Positions 34,599 to 44,973 of a DNA stretch of 64,000 bases are shown one piece after another. Below the pieces are notes generated by a model. It made no database searches. It was not told where the DNA came from and saw only the letters and a program-made list of their open reading frames with translations. Each line of letters begins with the position of its first letter. Positions within the stretch are counted from its first letter, which is position 1. Made by a program: the position numbers and the translations under genes. Source of the DNA: Prochlorococcus marinus CUG1415 (GTDB lineage: Bacteria; Cyanobacteriota; Cyanobacteriia; PCC-6307; Cyanobiaceae); contig NZ_JAAORL010000001.1 in the NCBI RefSeq assembly GCF_017696015.1, positions 620,001 to 684,000 on the forward strand, in the 5' to 3' direction.

Positions 34599-35536
34599 TA
34601 GTTAAACATGGCTAATGTGGTAAGACATTTCAAATAATGTTTATCTCCGCTATCAGGGCTAATGTAATAGTCTTTTGTCAGTCTAAGGCCATAAATTTTA
34701 TTATTTATATATTGATTATGGATTTCAAAAGACAAATGTTCAAGAGATTCTTCTAGGGGCAAGTTTTCATTTAGAACAAGCCATTTATATTCTGAAGTTG
34801 AGCTATTAAACTTCTTGGATAAAAGATTTTTTGATCGAGCGAGAGATTTCCAATGAATCAATGATTTCTTTTCACCTTTTTGATAGTATGTGACCTCGTT
34901 TAGTTCATCACCTGTATTATTCTTTAATTCGTTACTTTGTGACTCGTTATTATTAGATATGTATTCAACCTTTAAGGGGCCTTTCTTTTTTTCAGGTGCA
35001 ACTATTAATTTATTGCATGGTTTCCAGTAAAACCAACAATTAAATAAAGATAGGGGGGAAGATGAAATTCCATAAATAGTATCTGGATTATAAATCCCTC
35101 TTTGTTTCTTCTCTAGGATTAATGATTTTTTTATTTGTCCCTCAACTTTTTCTATTAAAGTAAATTTATTTCTTTTACCGATAAATTTTATTTTGATGTT
35201 TTTTCTATAGGTATTTGAATTAATAATAATTTCATAATAAATATTTGAATTTGCAAAGAATATTCTTTGATTTGTGGAAGTTAATTCTAAGCCATGAATA
35301 TTAAAGTGAGTAAGGAATAGGCTTATAATCATTACTGTTAGCATTAAATAAGAAATGAAAATTGTGAAATTAATCTCTAAATTTGTTCCTAAAATATATA
35401 AAACAATTGTTGCTAGTATCCAATAAAATCCGAATAGATTTGGGAAAATATAGAGACTATTAAAACCAAGTTTTATATTTTTAGATTGTGTTGTAAACCT
35501 TTTATAAAACCAATTCTTTTGATTAACGAATTGCAT
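34598..35536 (-). CDS. DUF58 family protein
   Basis: 312 residues with two N-terminal hydrophobic helices and a domain containing YYQKGEKKSLIHWKSLARS, the DUF58 signature, with a vWA-like region. It overlaps the MoxR gene by 14 bases and the TgpA gene by one base. It is thought to work with MoxR-type chaperones. Confidence 0.85.
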   Translation of the reverse strand: MQFVNQKNWFYKRFTTQSKNIKLGFNSLYIFPNLFGFYWILATIVLYILGTNLEINFTIFISYLMLTVMIISLFLTHFNIHGLELTSTNQRIFFANSNIYYEIIINSNTYRKNIKIKFIGKRNKFTLIEKVEGQIKKSLILEKKQRGIYNPDTIYGISSSPLSLFNCWFYWKPCNKLIVAPEKKKGPLKVEYISNNNESQSNELKNNTGDELNEVTYYQKGEKKSLIHWKSLARSKNLLSKKFNSSTSEYKWLVLNENLPLEESLEHLSFEIHNQYINNKIYGLRLTKDYYISPDSGDKHYLKCLTTLAMFN

Positions 35537-36419
35537 CTACTTTTCTCAAAATGTTTTCTGAGATTAGAACTTCTTCTTTGAATCCATTATCTAATCTGTG
35601 CTCTGTAACTGAACTAAAAATAAACTGTACATGATCTGGGAGGATTGTTTTATCACCTTTGATAAAGGCACATGCTTTCGATGCATTAACAATTCCAATT
35701 GCTGCTCTGGTACTAAGACCACCACTTTTTAATTTTCTACTTTCTGCGAGTAAATCTAAAATATACTCATATAATTCATCTGAGAACTCTAAATTATCAA
35801 TATAATTTTGAATTTCTAGGAGATCTTGAATAGAAATTATTTCGTTTATAGAATCTACTAAAACTTTTTTTCCCTTTAAAATCCTTTTTTCAGAATCTCT
35901 AGAAGGTGTCCCAAGTGAAATTCTCATCAGAAAGCGATCTAATTGTGATTCTGGTAAAGGAGAGGTGCCAACTTGACTGAGTGGATTTTGCGAGGCAATT
36001 ACAAAAAAAGGAGTTGGTAATTGCATTTGTTCTCCATCAACATTAATTTCATTACTATTCATAGCCTCTAACAAAGCGCTTTGGGTCCGTGGACTTGCTC
36101 TATTGAGTTCATCAGCAAGTAATACATTGCTAAAGATTGGTCCCTTTTCAAAAATAAAAGATGAGGTCTCAGATTTAAATATATTTATTCCAATAAGATC
36201 TGAAGGCAAAAGATCGTTTGTAAAATGAACTGATTTAAAATCTAAGCCAAAAGATTTTGCTAATGCTCTAGATAAAGTAGATTTACCAGTCCCTGGCAGG
36301 TCTTCTATTAGCAAATTACCACTAGATAGTAAACAAATTACAGCTAATTCAACTTGTTTTTCATTCCCTAGGATCACATTATTTATTGAACTAATTAGAT
36401 CCCTTATTTTTTCTTTCAT
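35523..36419 (-). CDS. MoxR-family AAA+ ATPase
   Basis: 298 residues. Walker A LPGTGKSTLSRALAKSFG, Walker B VLLADELNRASPRTQSALLEAM, sensor region (ASQNPLSQVGTSPLPESQLDRFLMRI) and the C-terminal lid with GLSTRAAIGIVNASKA. MoxR ATPases act as chaperones for DUF58/vWA partners; the DUF58 gene overlaps it. Confidence 0.92.
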   Translation of the reverse strand: MKEKIRDLISSINNVILGNEKQVELAVICLLSSGNLLIEDLPGTGKSTLSRALAKSFGLDFKSVHFTNDLLPSDLIGINIFKSETSSFIFEKGPIFSNVLLADELNRASPRTQSALLEAMNSNEINVDGEQMQLPTPFFVIASQNPLSQVGTSPLPESQLDRFLMRISLGTPSRDSEKRILKGKKVLVDSINEIISIQDLLEIQNYIDNLEFSDELYEYILDLLAESRKLKSGGLSTRAAIGIVNASKACAFIKGDKTILPDHVQFIFSSVTEHRLDNGFKEEVLISENILRKVDAIR

Positions 36420-36521
36420 CAGAAATATTGTATTAATATTATTTGTTGGGAAAATTTAATTTATTAATTTTAAATATAGTAGTTTTATTAGGATAAGAAA
36501 GTATAGATAATAAAAACATTA

Positions 36522-36776
36522 ATGCAAAAAAATTTTTTATTTTATTTTTTTTTCTTAACTTTAGCTTTTACAGCGCCAATTTTTTCAGAAATCAAGACAA
36601 AGGAGGATGCAGATTCTTTCTTGAATACTTACTGCATTAGGATTGTTAATGAGATAGAAAAATCTTATTTAAGGCAATTAAAAGCAGCAAATTCTTCTGA
36701 TTGGGAGACTTTTGGTAAAGAAGGTGCTTGGATTGGAGGGTTGTCGGATATTTATACCAAATTATGTAAAAACTAA
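36522..36776 (+). CDS. Small exported protein
   Basis: 84 residues with a strong signal peptide (FLFYFFFLTLAFTAPIFSE) and a short helical mature domain with two cysteines (TYCIRI, KLCKN). Function unknown. It ends 6 bases before the terminator shared with the convergent DUF4278 gene. Confidence 0.55.
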   Translation: MQKNFLFYFFFLTLAFTAPIFSEIKTKEDADSFLNTYCIRIVNEIEKSYLRQLKAANSSDWETFGKEGAWIGGLSDIYTKLCKN

Positions 36777-36779
36777 ATT

Positions 36780-36812
36780 CAAAAAAAAAACCTACATAAA
36801 GTAGGTTTTTCT
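36780..36812. terminator. Bidirectional terminator
   Basis: AAAAACCTAC/GTAGGTTTTT, a 10-bp stem with a five-base loop and flanking A and T runs, between two convergent genes. Confidence 0.82.
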
Positions 36813-36830
36813 TGGACTAAATCTTAAGAT

Positions 36831-36932
36831 TTAGTTTGTGTAAGATTTGCCTCTATAAGTAAGTGTAGTATGTTCTTTTTTTGCAACTTCTTTGTTCTGG
36901 ACGTACTTTTGTCCTCTGTAAATTAGAGTCAT
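36831..36932 (-). CDS. DUF4278 microprotein
   Basis: 33 residues, MTLIYRGQKYVQNKE..., with repeated YRG(Q/K)xY motifs at both ends, the DUF4278 pattern of marine picocyanobacteria. The untranslated leader upstream is unusually structured and GC-rich for this genome. Function unknown. Confidence 0.78.
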   Translation of the reverse strand: MTLIYRGQKYVQNKEVAKKEHTTLTYRGKSYTN

Positions 36933-37040
36933 TTTTAAGCTCCGGTTTCGCTTAAGTCCCCGTTCCATGGCTTAAGTCGATCTGCGGCTTGCTAAAAGCA
37001 AGTTGAACGTTTTGGTAGCGGTTGCTACAGATTTATAATA
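36933..37040 (-). promoter_or_regulatory. Structured leader / promoter of the DUF4278 gene
   Basis: About 105 bases with higher GC than the neighbours. On the minus strand: a -10-like TATTATAAA near 37035, hairpin GTAGC-AACC-GCTAC, hairpin CTTGC-TTTTA-GCAAG and two copies of GACTTAAGC. GTA-N8-TAC at 37015-37028 fits the NtcA consensus but overlaps the first hairpin. It could be a regulatory 5' leader. Confidence 0.4.
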
Positions 37041-37238
37041 ACATCTAAGAAAATTGTTTGTCTAGTTTTTTAAAAAATAAACATAATATATTAATCATGA
37101 AATTAGTCTTCTAGTTGAAAATATTTACGTTTATCTTTTTAAACTTTCTTACAGGTTACATTTTGTACTTTTTTGAGAAGTATTTTTTATTTAAACGCTT
37201 TTTAAATGTAAAATTCTGAATATTATAAAATTTGTTTT

Positions 37239-37439
37239 ATGTTTTCTCAAAGCAAAAAACCTACAAGACAAAGATCTAACTCTGCCAATACACAATGGAC
37301 TCCATTATTTGCTGACTTACTACCATTTGCAGGCAGAATGAATGAGAAGGTTCAATTAGTAAATGCTTTGGCTTTTACTTTTATTATGGGAATCTCAATT
37401 TTTGGAATTGCTCTATGGAGACTCACAGCGCTCACTTAA
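37239..37439 (+). CDS. Small single-helix membrane protein
   Basis: 66 residues: a polar basic N-terminus, DLLPFAGRMNEKVQLVNALA, then one helix (FTFIMGISIFGIALWRLTAL). The GRMNEK segment is faintly like the chlorophyll-binding ExxNGR of Hlips but does not match it. A thylakoid microprotein is possible. Its end overlaps the convergent gene by 4 bases. Confidence 0.5.
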   Translation: MFSQSKKPTRQRSNSANTQWTPLFADLLPFAGRMNEKVQLVNALAFTFIMGISIFGIALWRLTALT

Positions 37440-37702
37440 TTATTTGATTTTTGCAAATAATTAATTTTTGATTCTTTATTTTTAATTATTGTTATTAACC
37501 ATTTAGAGGCCAATCCCCTAGATATTGATCTGTTTTTGAGAAATCTACATATGTATATATGTAGATTTTTTTCATTCTTTGAGTTAAATTTTTCTTCAAA
37601 GTCTAATATATCCTCTTCTGATGTTCTTTTTCTTAGCTCATCCACTAAGGCATGACTAGAGGAATCATTAAATAAGTTCCCAATATTTAAGCTTAATGTC
37701 AT
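37436..37702 (-). CDS. Small hypothetical protein
   Basis: 88 residues, soluble, helical and basic (ALVDELRKRTSEEDILDFEEKF, LKNRSISRGLASKWL). No recognised family. Its start lies about 90 bases past the end of nrdJ on the same strand. Confidence 0.5.
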   Translation of the reverse strand: MTLSLNIGNLFNDSSSHALVDELRKRTSEEDILDFEEKFNSKNEKNLHIYICRFLKNRSISRGLASKWLITIIKNKESKINYLQKSNN

Positions 37703-37790
37703 AAATAATTTATGTCCCTATTTAAGAGGTAGCCATAAATTAAATTTTTACAAACTAATTTATATTTTTTATTTACAAATAATTTAAAAC

Positions 37791-40124
37791 TTAATCTTTT
37801 GGTTTAGCCAGAGGAAGAAGGCATTTATCTGAATCACAACCTGCTGGACCTGCTTCAGATAGTTCTCCAACATCATATTTATTGAGAGCGTCAAAGAAAT
37901 CGTTATTAACTTTTCTCTCTATTACTTTATTTTGCAATGATATATATTCCTCTTTACTTATTGGTTCAAAAGGTAATCTCGGGAAAGTTGCGTTGGCACT
38001 AAATCGAGCTAGTAATGCTGCCGAAATATATCCTTCATTATTATCTATCGCACTATGAATAGCTTTCGCTAAATCCTCTATTTCATTTTCTCTAAATTCT
38101 ACTGTTGCAGAGGTGTTATGCTCTGTGTAGAACTTCTGCACTTGCATATAAAAATCAAATTGAGCTAATGCTGAGAAATTATTGATATCAATCTGATCTG
38201 CACCCTCTATATTTGCCCAGCTTACTTCTGTTGGGATTTCTACTAACCATTCTGTACATCTTGGATCAAATGGATTATCAAGCAAACAGCCATTCTCATC
38301 TTTATCAGATTGAGATGGAACAACTGAATAACCATAATCCATGCATGCTAAAGCGATAGGATCATTTTTCCTAAAAGTTATTCTTCTTATGAATCTTTGA
38401 GCCTTTGGCGGATGCCATCCTGGAGCTGCTCCAGTTAGAAGACTTTTAGTCCCAGCCGGCTGAACAGTTGTACATCGGTTTGGTCTTCTTAGATTATGTT
38501 TATCACAATATTCCCAGACAGTTTCTTTTACTGTTGTTCTCCATGAGTCTAAGAACTTAGCTTCCTTCTCTCTGAAAGCCTTCCCTTCTTCACTATCGGG
38601 CCTACCTGCTTCCCACCACTTTAACCATGGAGTACCAAAGGCATGGACGCAGAAATCAAATAATCCAGTAAAACTAACCCCTACAATGGGGTCATATTCC
38701 CTACTTTTTCTATAACGCTCAACTTCAAATTCATGATTAAGTAAGCATGCTACTGAAAGAGCTGCTGCTTTAAATGCCTTTTTCTGCTCTTCAAAATTAT
38801 CGGGATCAATCTGATTTAAATGAACTTCAGCCAAATTACAGTGAAAATCATTTCCCAAAATCTCCCCACAAGGGTTAAGCCCATATCTACTCATTCTGTG
38901 ATTTAGCTCTTCTTCAGAAAATGGACCATAACTAGCATTTATCCAATTTCTTGCTTCATCCTTACCTTGTTCTGAGTAAATTTCAATAAATTCCTTTTTC
39001 AATTCATCATCTGTGAGAATATCTGCATTTGACCTTGCTATTGCTTCTGGAGCAAATTGAATAGCACCCTCACCTGAATTGAATTGTTTTGTGACAGCAT
39101 CCAAAATAGTTTGGTAAGAGGGTTTAGTGTGGTAAACCCTGGTATGGTTCGCCATCCTGAGCGCATCTTTTTCAGGATCTATTCTCCAATTACCTTTCTC
39201 ATCTTGACTCCATAGATTTTCTTTGGCAGATGCTGCTTCCATGTCATCTGAGGCGAACTGTCTCATTCCAGCACTTCTTCTTATATTCCCAGCAACTATG
39301 GTTACTGCAGCTTCGTCAATTAATAAACAACACTCTACGGTACTTAACTTCCTACCAATTGCCTTTCCTAGCAGTGAGGCGACTCTAGAGTAGAGATCTT
39401 TCAATTTAATAGGATTTGCCATTCCACCAAATCCTTTTAATGATTCACCAGCAGGTCTAATATCTTCCAAGTCAATGTAAACATCAATTTCTCTTTCAAG
39501 ACTTTCGTTACTTGATGCCTCAAGAAGATATTTATAGCTATCTACCCAACCTCTTCTGCTATCTCCAACTTTTATGTGAAGATCTTTTCCTTTGATTTCT
39601 AAAGATGATTTTTCTTCTCTTTTATCTTTAGGAGTTATTCCAACTTCACTAACTGATTTGATATTTATTTTGTTTATTACCGTAGGTAAATTGTTTATAA
39701 AATGAGACTCAATTATTGCACCTGTTCCACATCCCATCATTGCTAAGTCCATCATCAAAGCGAAGGCTTCCCAATCAATTAAGTTTGTTGAAGTACAGTT
39801 GTATGCTCCTGAGAAATTTTGGTTCTTATTAATCCAAGGAGTTCCCCCAATCCATAGCCATCTCCCTGAAGGTTGGGCTTTTTGGTTACTTTGCATCTCT
39901 CTCATTAAGATCAATTCTTCATTAGAAAGTTTTCCTAATTCTTTTAAGCCTGATAAGTTTCTTTCACCTACTTCGCTCCAGTTCTCTCGTTTGCCAGAGG
40001 AAGTTTTCCTACTGTAAGATCTAAAAAAAACAGGATAGGCAGCTGGTGCTGTCTTTGGAAAATCATCTTTTTTAAGATTATTGGAGTTGCTCTCTGAAGA
40101 AGCTTTATTTGATGCAACAGTCAC
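37791..40124 (-). CDS. nrdJ: B12-dependent ribonucleotide reductase (class II)
   Basis: 777 residues, the monomeric adenosylcobalamin-dependent triphosphate-reductase type. Active-site NPCGEI near the middle contains the thiyl Cys and a Glu, with a partner Cys in DFHCNLAEV. The C-terminus has the redox pair in GCDSDKCLLPL. It makes dNTPs without oxygen or iron, typical of picocyanobacteria, and creates a B12 demand consistent with cbiX at the window start. Confidence 0.93.
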   Translation of the reverse strand: MTVASNKASSESNSNNLKKDDFPKTAPAAYPVFFRSYSRKTSSGKRENWSEVGERNLSGLKELGKLSNEELILMREMQSNQKAQPSGRWLWIGGTPWINKNQNFSGAYNCTSTNLIDWEAFALMMDLAMMGCGTGAIIESHFINNLPTVINKINIKSVSEVGITPKDKREEKSSLEIKGKDLHIKVGDSRRGWVDSYKYLLEASSNESLEREIDVYIDLEDIRPAGESLKGFGGMANPIKLKDLYSRVASLLGKAIGRKLSTVECCLLIDEAAVTIVAGNIRRSAGMRQFASDDMEAASAKENLWSQDEKGNWRIDPEKDALRMANHTRVYHTKPSYQTILDAVTKQFNSGEGAIQFAPEAIARSNADILTDDELKKEFIEIYSEQGKDEARNWINASYGPFSEEELNHRMSRYGLNPCGEILGNDFHCNLAEVHLNQIDPDNFEEQKKAFKAAALSVACLLNHEFEVERYRKSREYDPIVGVSFTGLFDFCVHAFGTPWLKWWEAGRPDSEEGKAFREKEAKFLDSWRTTVKETVWEYCDKHNLRRPNRCTTVQPAGTKSLLTGAAPGWHPPKAQRFIRRITFRKNDPIALACMDYGYSVVPSQSDKDENGCLLDNPFDPRCTEWLVEIPTEVSWANIEGADQIDINNFSALAQFDFYMQVQKFYTEHNTSATVEFRENEIEDLAKAIHSAIDNNEGYISAALLARFSANATFPRLPFEPISKEEYISLQNKVIERKVNNDFFDALNKYDVGELSEAGPAGCDSDKCLLPLAKPKD

Positions 40125-40255
40125 GATAAAAAATGTATGTAAATAACCCGTAATGGCAGAATAACTCTACCTGTGGCGTCTGCAACTATTCTTACCACTA
40201 TTTAATGGTTTGTGTAGAATTATGTTTAATATGAAATCTTTGTTTAACAAAGGAT

Positions 40256-40951
40256 ATGGAAAGAATCCCTGAACCTGAATTGATGGAAAAAAAAGATCAG
40301 GTAATTTCTTATGACGAAGCTGATTTTTCAGAAGGGGAAGTTAAACTAGTTAATCAAATTAATCATTATCTTTTTAGAAAAAATATTTCTTTAAATGAAA
40401 AAGATTTAATTGTTGATTTAGGATGCGGCCCAGGAAATATTTCTGAAAAGTTAGCTATTAAATGGCCTAATACTGAAGTAGTTGGCATAGATGGTTCTAA
40501 GGAAATGATTTTGAGAGCAGAATATAACAAAGAGATATCTAAGAATCAAAGAAAATTAAAAAATTTACGCTACATCTGTTCTGATATCAAAGACATTAAA
40601 TTAACTGATTTTTTACTTAAGAAAAAAATTAGTTTACTTGTAAGTAATAGTTTGATCCATCACATTACTCATCTTGAAGATTTCTTTAACACTATAAGAA
40701 GTTTGTCTAGTAATAACACTGTAAATTTTCACAAGGACTTAAAAAGGCCATTAGATGAAAATTCCGCCCTAGCACTAAAAATACAATGTTCAAATAAATA
40801 TAATGAGATTTTGACTAATGATTATTATGCATCTTTAAGAGCTTCATATACTTTTAAAGAATTAAAAAATTTCACTTTAGAGAATGATCTATCTTCTTTA
40901 GAAGTGTTTGCAGATGGTGATAAATATTTAATAGTCTATGGTAATGTTTAA
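40256..40951 (+). CDS. SAM-dependent methyltransferase
   Basis: 231 residues, class I fold. Motif I VDLGCGPGNISEKL, followed by EVVGIDGSKEMI (acidic ribose contact) and a weakly conserved catalytic region (LLVSNSLIHHITHLEDF). The substrate cannot be told. It precedes prfC by 32 bases on the same strand. Confidence 0.75.
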   Translation: MERIPEPELMEKKDQVISYDEADFSEGEVKLVNQINHYLFRKNISLNEKDLIVDLGCGPGNISEKLAIKWPNTEVVGIDGSKEMILRAEYNKEISKNQRKLKNLRYICSDIKDIKLTDFLLKKKISLLVSNSLIHHITHLEDFFNTIRSLSSNNTVNFHKDLKRPLDENSALALKIQCSNKYNEILTNDYYASLRASYTFKELKNFTLENDLSSLEVFADGDKYLIVYGNV

Positions 40952-40983
40952 GAACAAAGTGTATGGCCCTGAATATTAGATAA

Positions 40984-42621
40984 ATGAGCTTAGGTATTAA
41001 AATTTCAAATAATAAAGATATTCTGGATGCGGTAAATAAAAGAAGAAATTTTGCAATTATTTCACATCCAGATGCTGGGAAAACAACACTTACTGAGAAG
41101 CTTCTTTTGTATGGAGGAGCTATTCAACAGGCAGGAGCAGTAAAGGCTAGGGGTAATCAGAGAAAAGCCACTTCAGACTGGATGGAACTTGAGAAACAAA
41201 GAGGTATTTCAATTACGTCAACTGTATTGCAATTTGAATATGAAAGATCAGTAATCAATTTGTTAGATACACCAGGTCACCAAGATTTCTCTGAAGATAC
41301 TTATAGAACATTAGCTGCTGCTGATAATGCAGTTATGTTGGAAGATGCTGCTAAAGGATTAGAACCCCAAACTAGAAAATTGTTTGAAGTTTGCAAGATG
41401 CGAAAAATACCAATATTTACTTTTATAAATAAAATGGATAGACCGGGAAGAGAGCCATTTTCTTTACTTGATGAAATCGAATCAGAACTTGGATTAAATA
41501 CTTTACCTATTAACTGGCCAATTGGGAGTGGCGAGGAATTTAGGGGCGTTATTGATAGATTTTCAAGAGAGGTTATTTTATTTGATAAAGCCGTAAGAGG
41601 GAAACAATCAAATGAGAAAAGATTAAGTCTTGAAGATAAAGAGCTATCAAAATATGTAGAGAGAGATTTACTTGAGATCTCGCTTGAAGAATTGGAGGTT
41701 CTTGATGAGGCAGGATCGAAATTTGAAAAAGAAAAAGTTTTTAATGGCTCTTTAACTCCTGTTTTCTTTGGATCTGCCATGACTAATTTTGGTGTAAGAC
41801 CATTTTTAGATAGTTTTTTGAAAATGGCCCAAAAACCAACCTCAAGAAATAGTAATAAAGGGGATATTGAGCCTGCAAGTGATGAATTTAGTGGGTTCGT
41901 TTTTAAGCTTCAAGCAAACATGGATCCAAAGCACAGAGATAGGGTTGCTTTTATAAGAGTTTGTAGTGGAAAATTTGAAAAGGATATGTCAGTTAAACAT
42001 TCCAGAACTGGTAAAACAATTAGATTATCAAGACCACAAAAAATATTTGGACAAGACAGAGAAGTAGTTGATGATGCTTATCCTGGTGATGTTATTGGCT
42101 TAAATAATCCAGGAATGTTTTCTATAGGAGATACTCTTTACACAGGTACTCATCTAGAATACGAAGGTATACCATCATTTAGTCCTGAAATATTCAGCTG
42201 GCTAAGAAATCCAAATCCTTCAGCATTTAAAAACTTTAGAAAGGGTGTGAATGAACTTCGTGAAGAAGGTGCTGTTCAGATTCTTTATGACTTTGATGAG
42301 AGCAAAAGAGATCCTATACTTGCAGCTGTTGGTCAACTACAGTTGGAAGTAGTAACTCACAGATTAAAAAGTGAATATGGCGTTGATGCAAATCTTGAAT
42401 CAATGCCATATCAATTGGCTAGATGGGTTTTTGATGGTTGGCCAGCTATTGAAAAACTTGGAAGAGTATTCAATTGTAAAATTGTTAAAGATTCTTGGAA
42501 TAGACCAGTTATCCTTTTTAAAAACGAGTGGAATCTAAATCAATTTGTTGAAGATAATAATCACTTGAATTTAAATAAAGTTGCTCCCGTTGTTAGTGGA
42601 GTAGAACCAATTGCCTTATAA
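40984..42621 (+). CDS. prfC: Peptide chain release factor 3
   Basis: 545-residue translational GTPase that recycles RF1/RF2. G1 [16 protein letters not shown]2/G3 ([19 protein letters not shown]), G4 NKMDR, then domain II and the RF3 C-terminal domain ([19 protein letters not shown]). Full length. Confidence 0.95.
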   Translation: MSLGIKISNNKDILDAVNKRRNFAIISHPDAGKTTLTEKLLLYGGAIQQAGAVKARGNQRKATSDWMELEKQRGISITSTVLQFEYERSVINLLDTPGHQDFSEDTYRTLAAADNAVMLEDAAKGLEPQTRKLFEVCKMRKIPIFTFINKMDRPGREPFSLLDEIESELGLNTLPINWPIGSGEEFRGVIDRFSREVILFDKAVRGKQSNEKRLSLEDKELSKYVERDLLEISLEELEVLDEAGSKFEKEKVFNGSLTPVFFGSAMTNFGVRPFLDSFLKMAQKPTSRNSNKGDIEPASDEFSGFVFKLQANMDPKHRDRVAFIRVCSGKFEKDMSVKHSRTGKTIRLSRPQKIFGQDREVVDDAYPGDVIGLNNPGMFSIGDTLYTGTHLEYEGIPSFSPEIFSWLRNPNPSAFKNFRKGVNELREEGAVQILYDFDESKRDPILAAVGQLQLEVVTHRLKSEYGVDANLESMPYQLARWVFDGWPAIEKLGRVFNCKIVKDSWNRPVILFKNEWNLNQFVEDNNHLNLNKVAPVVSGVEPIAL

Positions 42622-42672
42622 AGCCTTAATGGATTACAAAATTGGTTAGTCTGTTAGTATAGGGAAAAAATT

Positions 42673-43350
42673 TTGGATTCAAACAGTAGTAAAAAAAACA
42701 ATAGCGAGAAATCACCTTTTGAAATTTTAGGTGTAAGTAAAGATGCTGCTTTTGAAGATATTCAGAAAGCTAGAGACATTAAAGTTAAAGAAGCTGGTGA
42801 AGATTTGATTTTAAAAGCAAAAATAGAATCTTCCTTTGATCAATTACTTATGGATAGTTTGAAAGCCAGACAATCAGGTAATGTAAGTTTTGCAGCTGAG
42901 AGTGCTTCAAAAAAGGAAAAACAAATAAATGAATTTACAAAAAATAAATTTCCACTGCTTTCTAAGATAAAAAATTTAAATAATAACGCTAACAAATCAA
43001 GTCAGTATAGCCTTCCTAAAATAACTACCCCTTCTTTTGAAAACCTTTTAGTAAAGTTATCTGTTGGGATATTATTTTTAATTTTTCTATTAATTAGTCC
43101 AGATTCTAATATTAGACTATTACTCTCTATATCAACGTTAATACTTACCTATACACAAATTAAATCGGGAAAAAGATTCATAGGTTCTTTAGGATGGAGT
43201 GTTACATTTCTTTCAATAGGATTAATATTCGGTGGATTACTTGAAACTAATTCTTTCATTCAGGAAATATCAAATAATTCTTTATCAATACAAAAAGTTC
43301 AAAGTATCCCCGCCATGATTATTTTATGGCTGGGCGTAATTTTCTTATGA
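42673..43350 (+). CDS. CPP1-like J-domain-like membrane protein
   Basis: 225 residues. A J-like N-terminal domain (SPFEILGVSKDAAFEDIQKARD, without the HPD motif) is followed by four membrane helices, the layout of the CPP1/DUF3353 chaperone-like family linked to protochlorophyllide reductase stability. The start is TTG at 42673; no in-frame ATG occurs nearby. It ends back-to-back with hslO. Confidence 0.75.
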   Translation: MDSNSSKKNNSEKSPFEILGVSKDAAFEDIQKARDIKVKEAGEDLILKAKIESSFDQLLMDSLKARQSGNVSFAAESASKKEKQINEFTKNKFPLLSKIKNLNNNANKSSQYSLPKITTPSFENLLVKLSVGILFLIFLLISPDSNIRLLLSISTLILTYTQIKSGKRFIGSLGWSVTFLSIGLIFGGLLETNSFIQEISNNSLSIQKVQSIPAMIILWLGVIFL

Positions 43351-44253
43351 TTAATTTTCTATCATTGATCTGATTTCTTCATAAGTTATCAAATATTTAT
43401 TTTTACAAAATTCACAAACCAACTCTGCTTTACCCTCTTTCTTGAGAATATCCTCCAACTCACTTTTATCTAGCATTTTCATTGCATTTAAACTTCTTTG
43501 TTTGGAACACTTACATTTAAAACTAACTTCTTGAGAACGAGCTTTTTCAGATATTGATTTATCGTCAATATCGGGGAATATATTTCTTATTAACGAAAGG
43601 AGATTATCTTTTGACTGAAAAAGGTCTTCGCTGAAAGCATTAATTTCTTTACATCTTTCTTCAAGTAGTGAGACTAATAACGGATCAGTATCTTTTTTTG
43701 GTAAAACTTGAGCTAATAGGCCACCACTACAAATAACACTTTTATTTTGAATTTTTTCTCCAATAAATACAGCGGAAGGAGTTTGTTCTGAATGATATAA
43801 ATATGAAGCCAAGTCTTCTGCAATATTCCCATTTACTAATTCAACAGTACTAGTAAAGGGCTCTCCAATTCCACTATCTCTTATAACATTTAAATATCCT
43901 GTACCTAATGCTTTTGTGAAATCAAAAAAGTACTTATTATTATTTGTTTTTACAAGATCTAATTCCAAATCAGGATTCCCTACATAACCCCTAACATTTC
44001 CATCTCTTCCTGCATCTACCAGCAATCCCTTTAAAGGTCCGTCAGATCTAACTCTTAAAGTAACTCTCCCATGCATTATCTTCATCGAACTTGCTAAAAG
44101 CAGTGAAGCACTAAATGCTCTTCCTAAGATACAGGTGGTTAAATAAGAAAGACCATGTCTTTTTTTAGCTTCTAAAGAAGATTCTGTTGTTAAGACCGCA
44201 ACTAATCTTATTCCTCCATTAGCTGCTGTAGCCCGAACTATCCTATCCTTCAT
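43351..44253 (-). CDS. hslO: Redox-regulated chaperone Hsp33
   Basis: 300 residues. The N-terminal substrate-binding domain ([14 protein letters not shown]) leads to the redox switch CKCSKQR...CEFCKNK, the CxC/CxxC zinc site that opens under oxidation. It overlaps the upstream ABC ATPase gene by 11 bases. Confidence 0.93.
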   Translation of the reverse strand: MKDRIVRATAANGGIRLVAVLTTESSLEAKKRHGLSYLTTCILGRAFSASLLLASSMKIMHGRVTLRVRSDGPLKGLLVDAGRDGNVRGYVGNPDLELDLVKTNNNKYFFDFTKALGTGYLNVIRDSGIGEPFTSTVELVNGNIAEDLASYLYHSEQTPSAVFIGEKIQNKSVICSGGLLAQVLPKKDTDPLLVSLLEERCKEINAFSEDLFQSKDNLLSLIRNIFPDIDDKSISEKARSQEVSFKCKCSKQRSLNAMKMLDKSELEDILKKEGKAELVCEFCKNKYLITYEEIRSMIEN

Positions 44254-44890
44254 AATTTTCTTTTATGAAATTTTTGATTTTCCCTTTATCTAGAATGAAC
44301 ATCCTAGAGGGAATGCCCTCAAATAAAGCTGGTTCATGAGTAACAATAATAATTGTTTTTTTATTTTTTAGATCAAGAATTAAATTTTTCACATCATTTC
44401 TCATTGACCAGTCTAATCCAGCAGTTGGTTCATCAAGTAAAAGAATTGAGGGGTTTCTAAGTAGCTGAACTGCTACAGCTAATCTCCTTTGTTCTCCGCC
44501 GCTAAGTTGTTCTGGTAGTTGAGTCAGATTTAAATTTTTCAAACCGACCTTATTTAAAACTATTGCTATATTTTTTTCTCTTAAAGATTTATGGCCTATT
44601 TTTAATTCTTCCCCAATGGTTGTGCCTATAAAGTATCTTTCGGGAAATTGGAATACTACTCCACAAAACCATCTTCTTTGCCTAGAAGATAAAATTTTAT
44701 TATTCCAAGTAATTTTTCCTTTTTGGGGATTTGTTAACCCGCTTATTATTTCGATTAGGGTTGTTTTCCCGCAACCACTATTGCCGCAAATTAATATGAT
44801 TTCATTTTCATGAATTTTTAAATTAAGATTGTCTATTATTTTTCTTTCACCAGTTTGAGGTTGATAAGATATTTCTTTTAAATCAAGCAT
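44243..44890 (-). CDS. ABC transporter ATP-binding protein
   Basis: 215 residues. Walker [10 protein letters not shown], signature LSGGEQRR, Walker [12 protein letters not shown], His switch VTHEP. Single domain; its permease is not adjacent. Energy-coupling-factor or cobalt-type ATPases look similar, but no subgroup is certain. Confidence 0.82.
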   Translation of the reverse strand: MLDLKEISYQPQTGERKIIDNLNLKIHENEIILICGNSGCGKTTLIEIISGLTNPQKGKITWNNKILSSRQRRWFCGVVFQFPERYFIGTTIGEELKIGHKSLREKNIAIVLNKVGLKNLNLTQLPEQLSGGEQRRLAVAVQLLRNPSILLLDEPTAGLDWSMRNDVKNLILDLKNKKTIIIVTHEPALFEGIPSRMFILDKGKIKNFIKENYEG

Positions 44891-44973
44891 TATTAATTAA
44901 ATTATAGGTACAAATTTTAATCTAGTAATAACTTACTTATAATAGCCATAGATCTAAAAAACCATTAGTCAAT

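Noticed and set aside
36933-37040. tRNA gene in the GC-richer region
   Set aside because: No cloverleaf or TTCGA T-loop arm can be formed; it fits a structured leader better.
40125-40255. Cobalamin riboswitch upstream of nrdJ
   Set aside because: The region is only 131 bases, shared with a divergent gene, and lacks the conserved B12-box bases and needed stems.
41301-41780. 159-codon minus-strand frame opposite prfC, and a similar one at 46413-46838 opposite the DUF92 gene
   Set aside because: Both are Ser/Leu-rich mirror translations of conserved genes without protein-like features.
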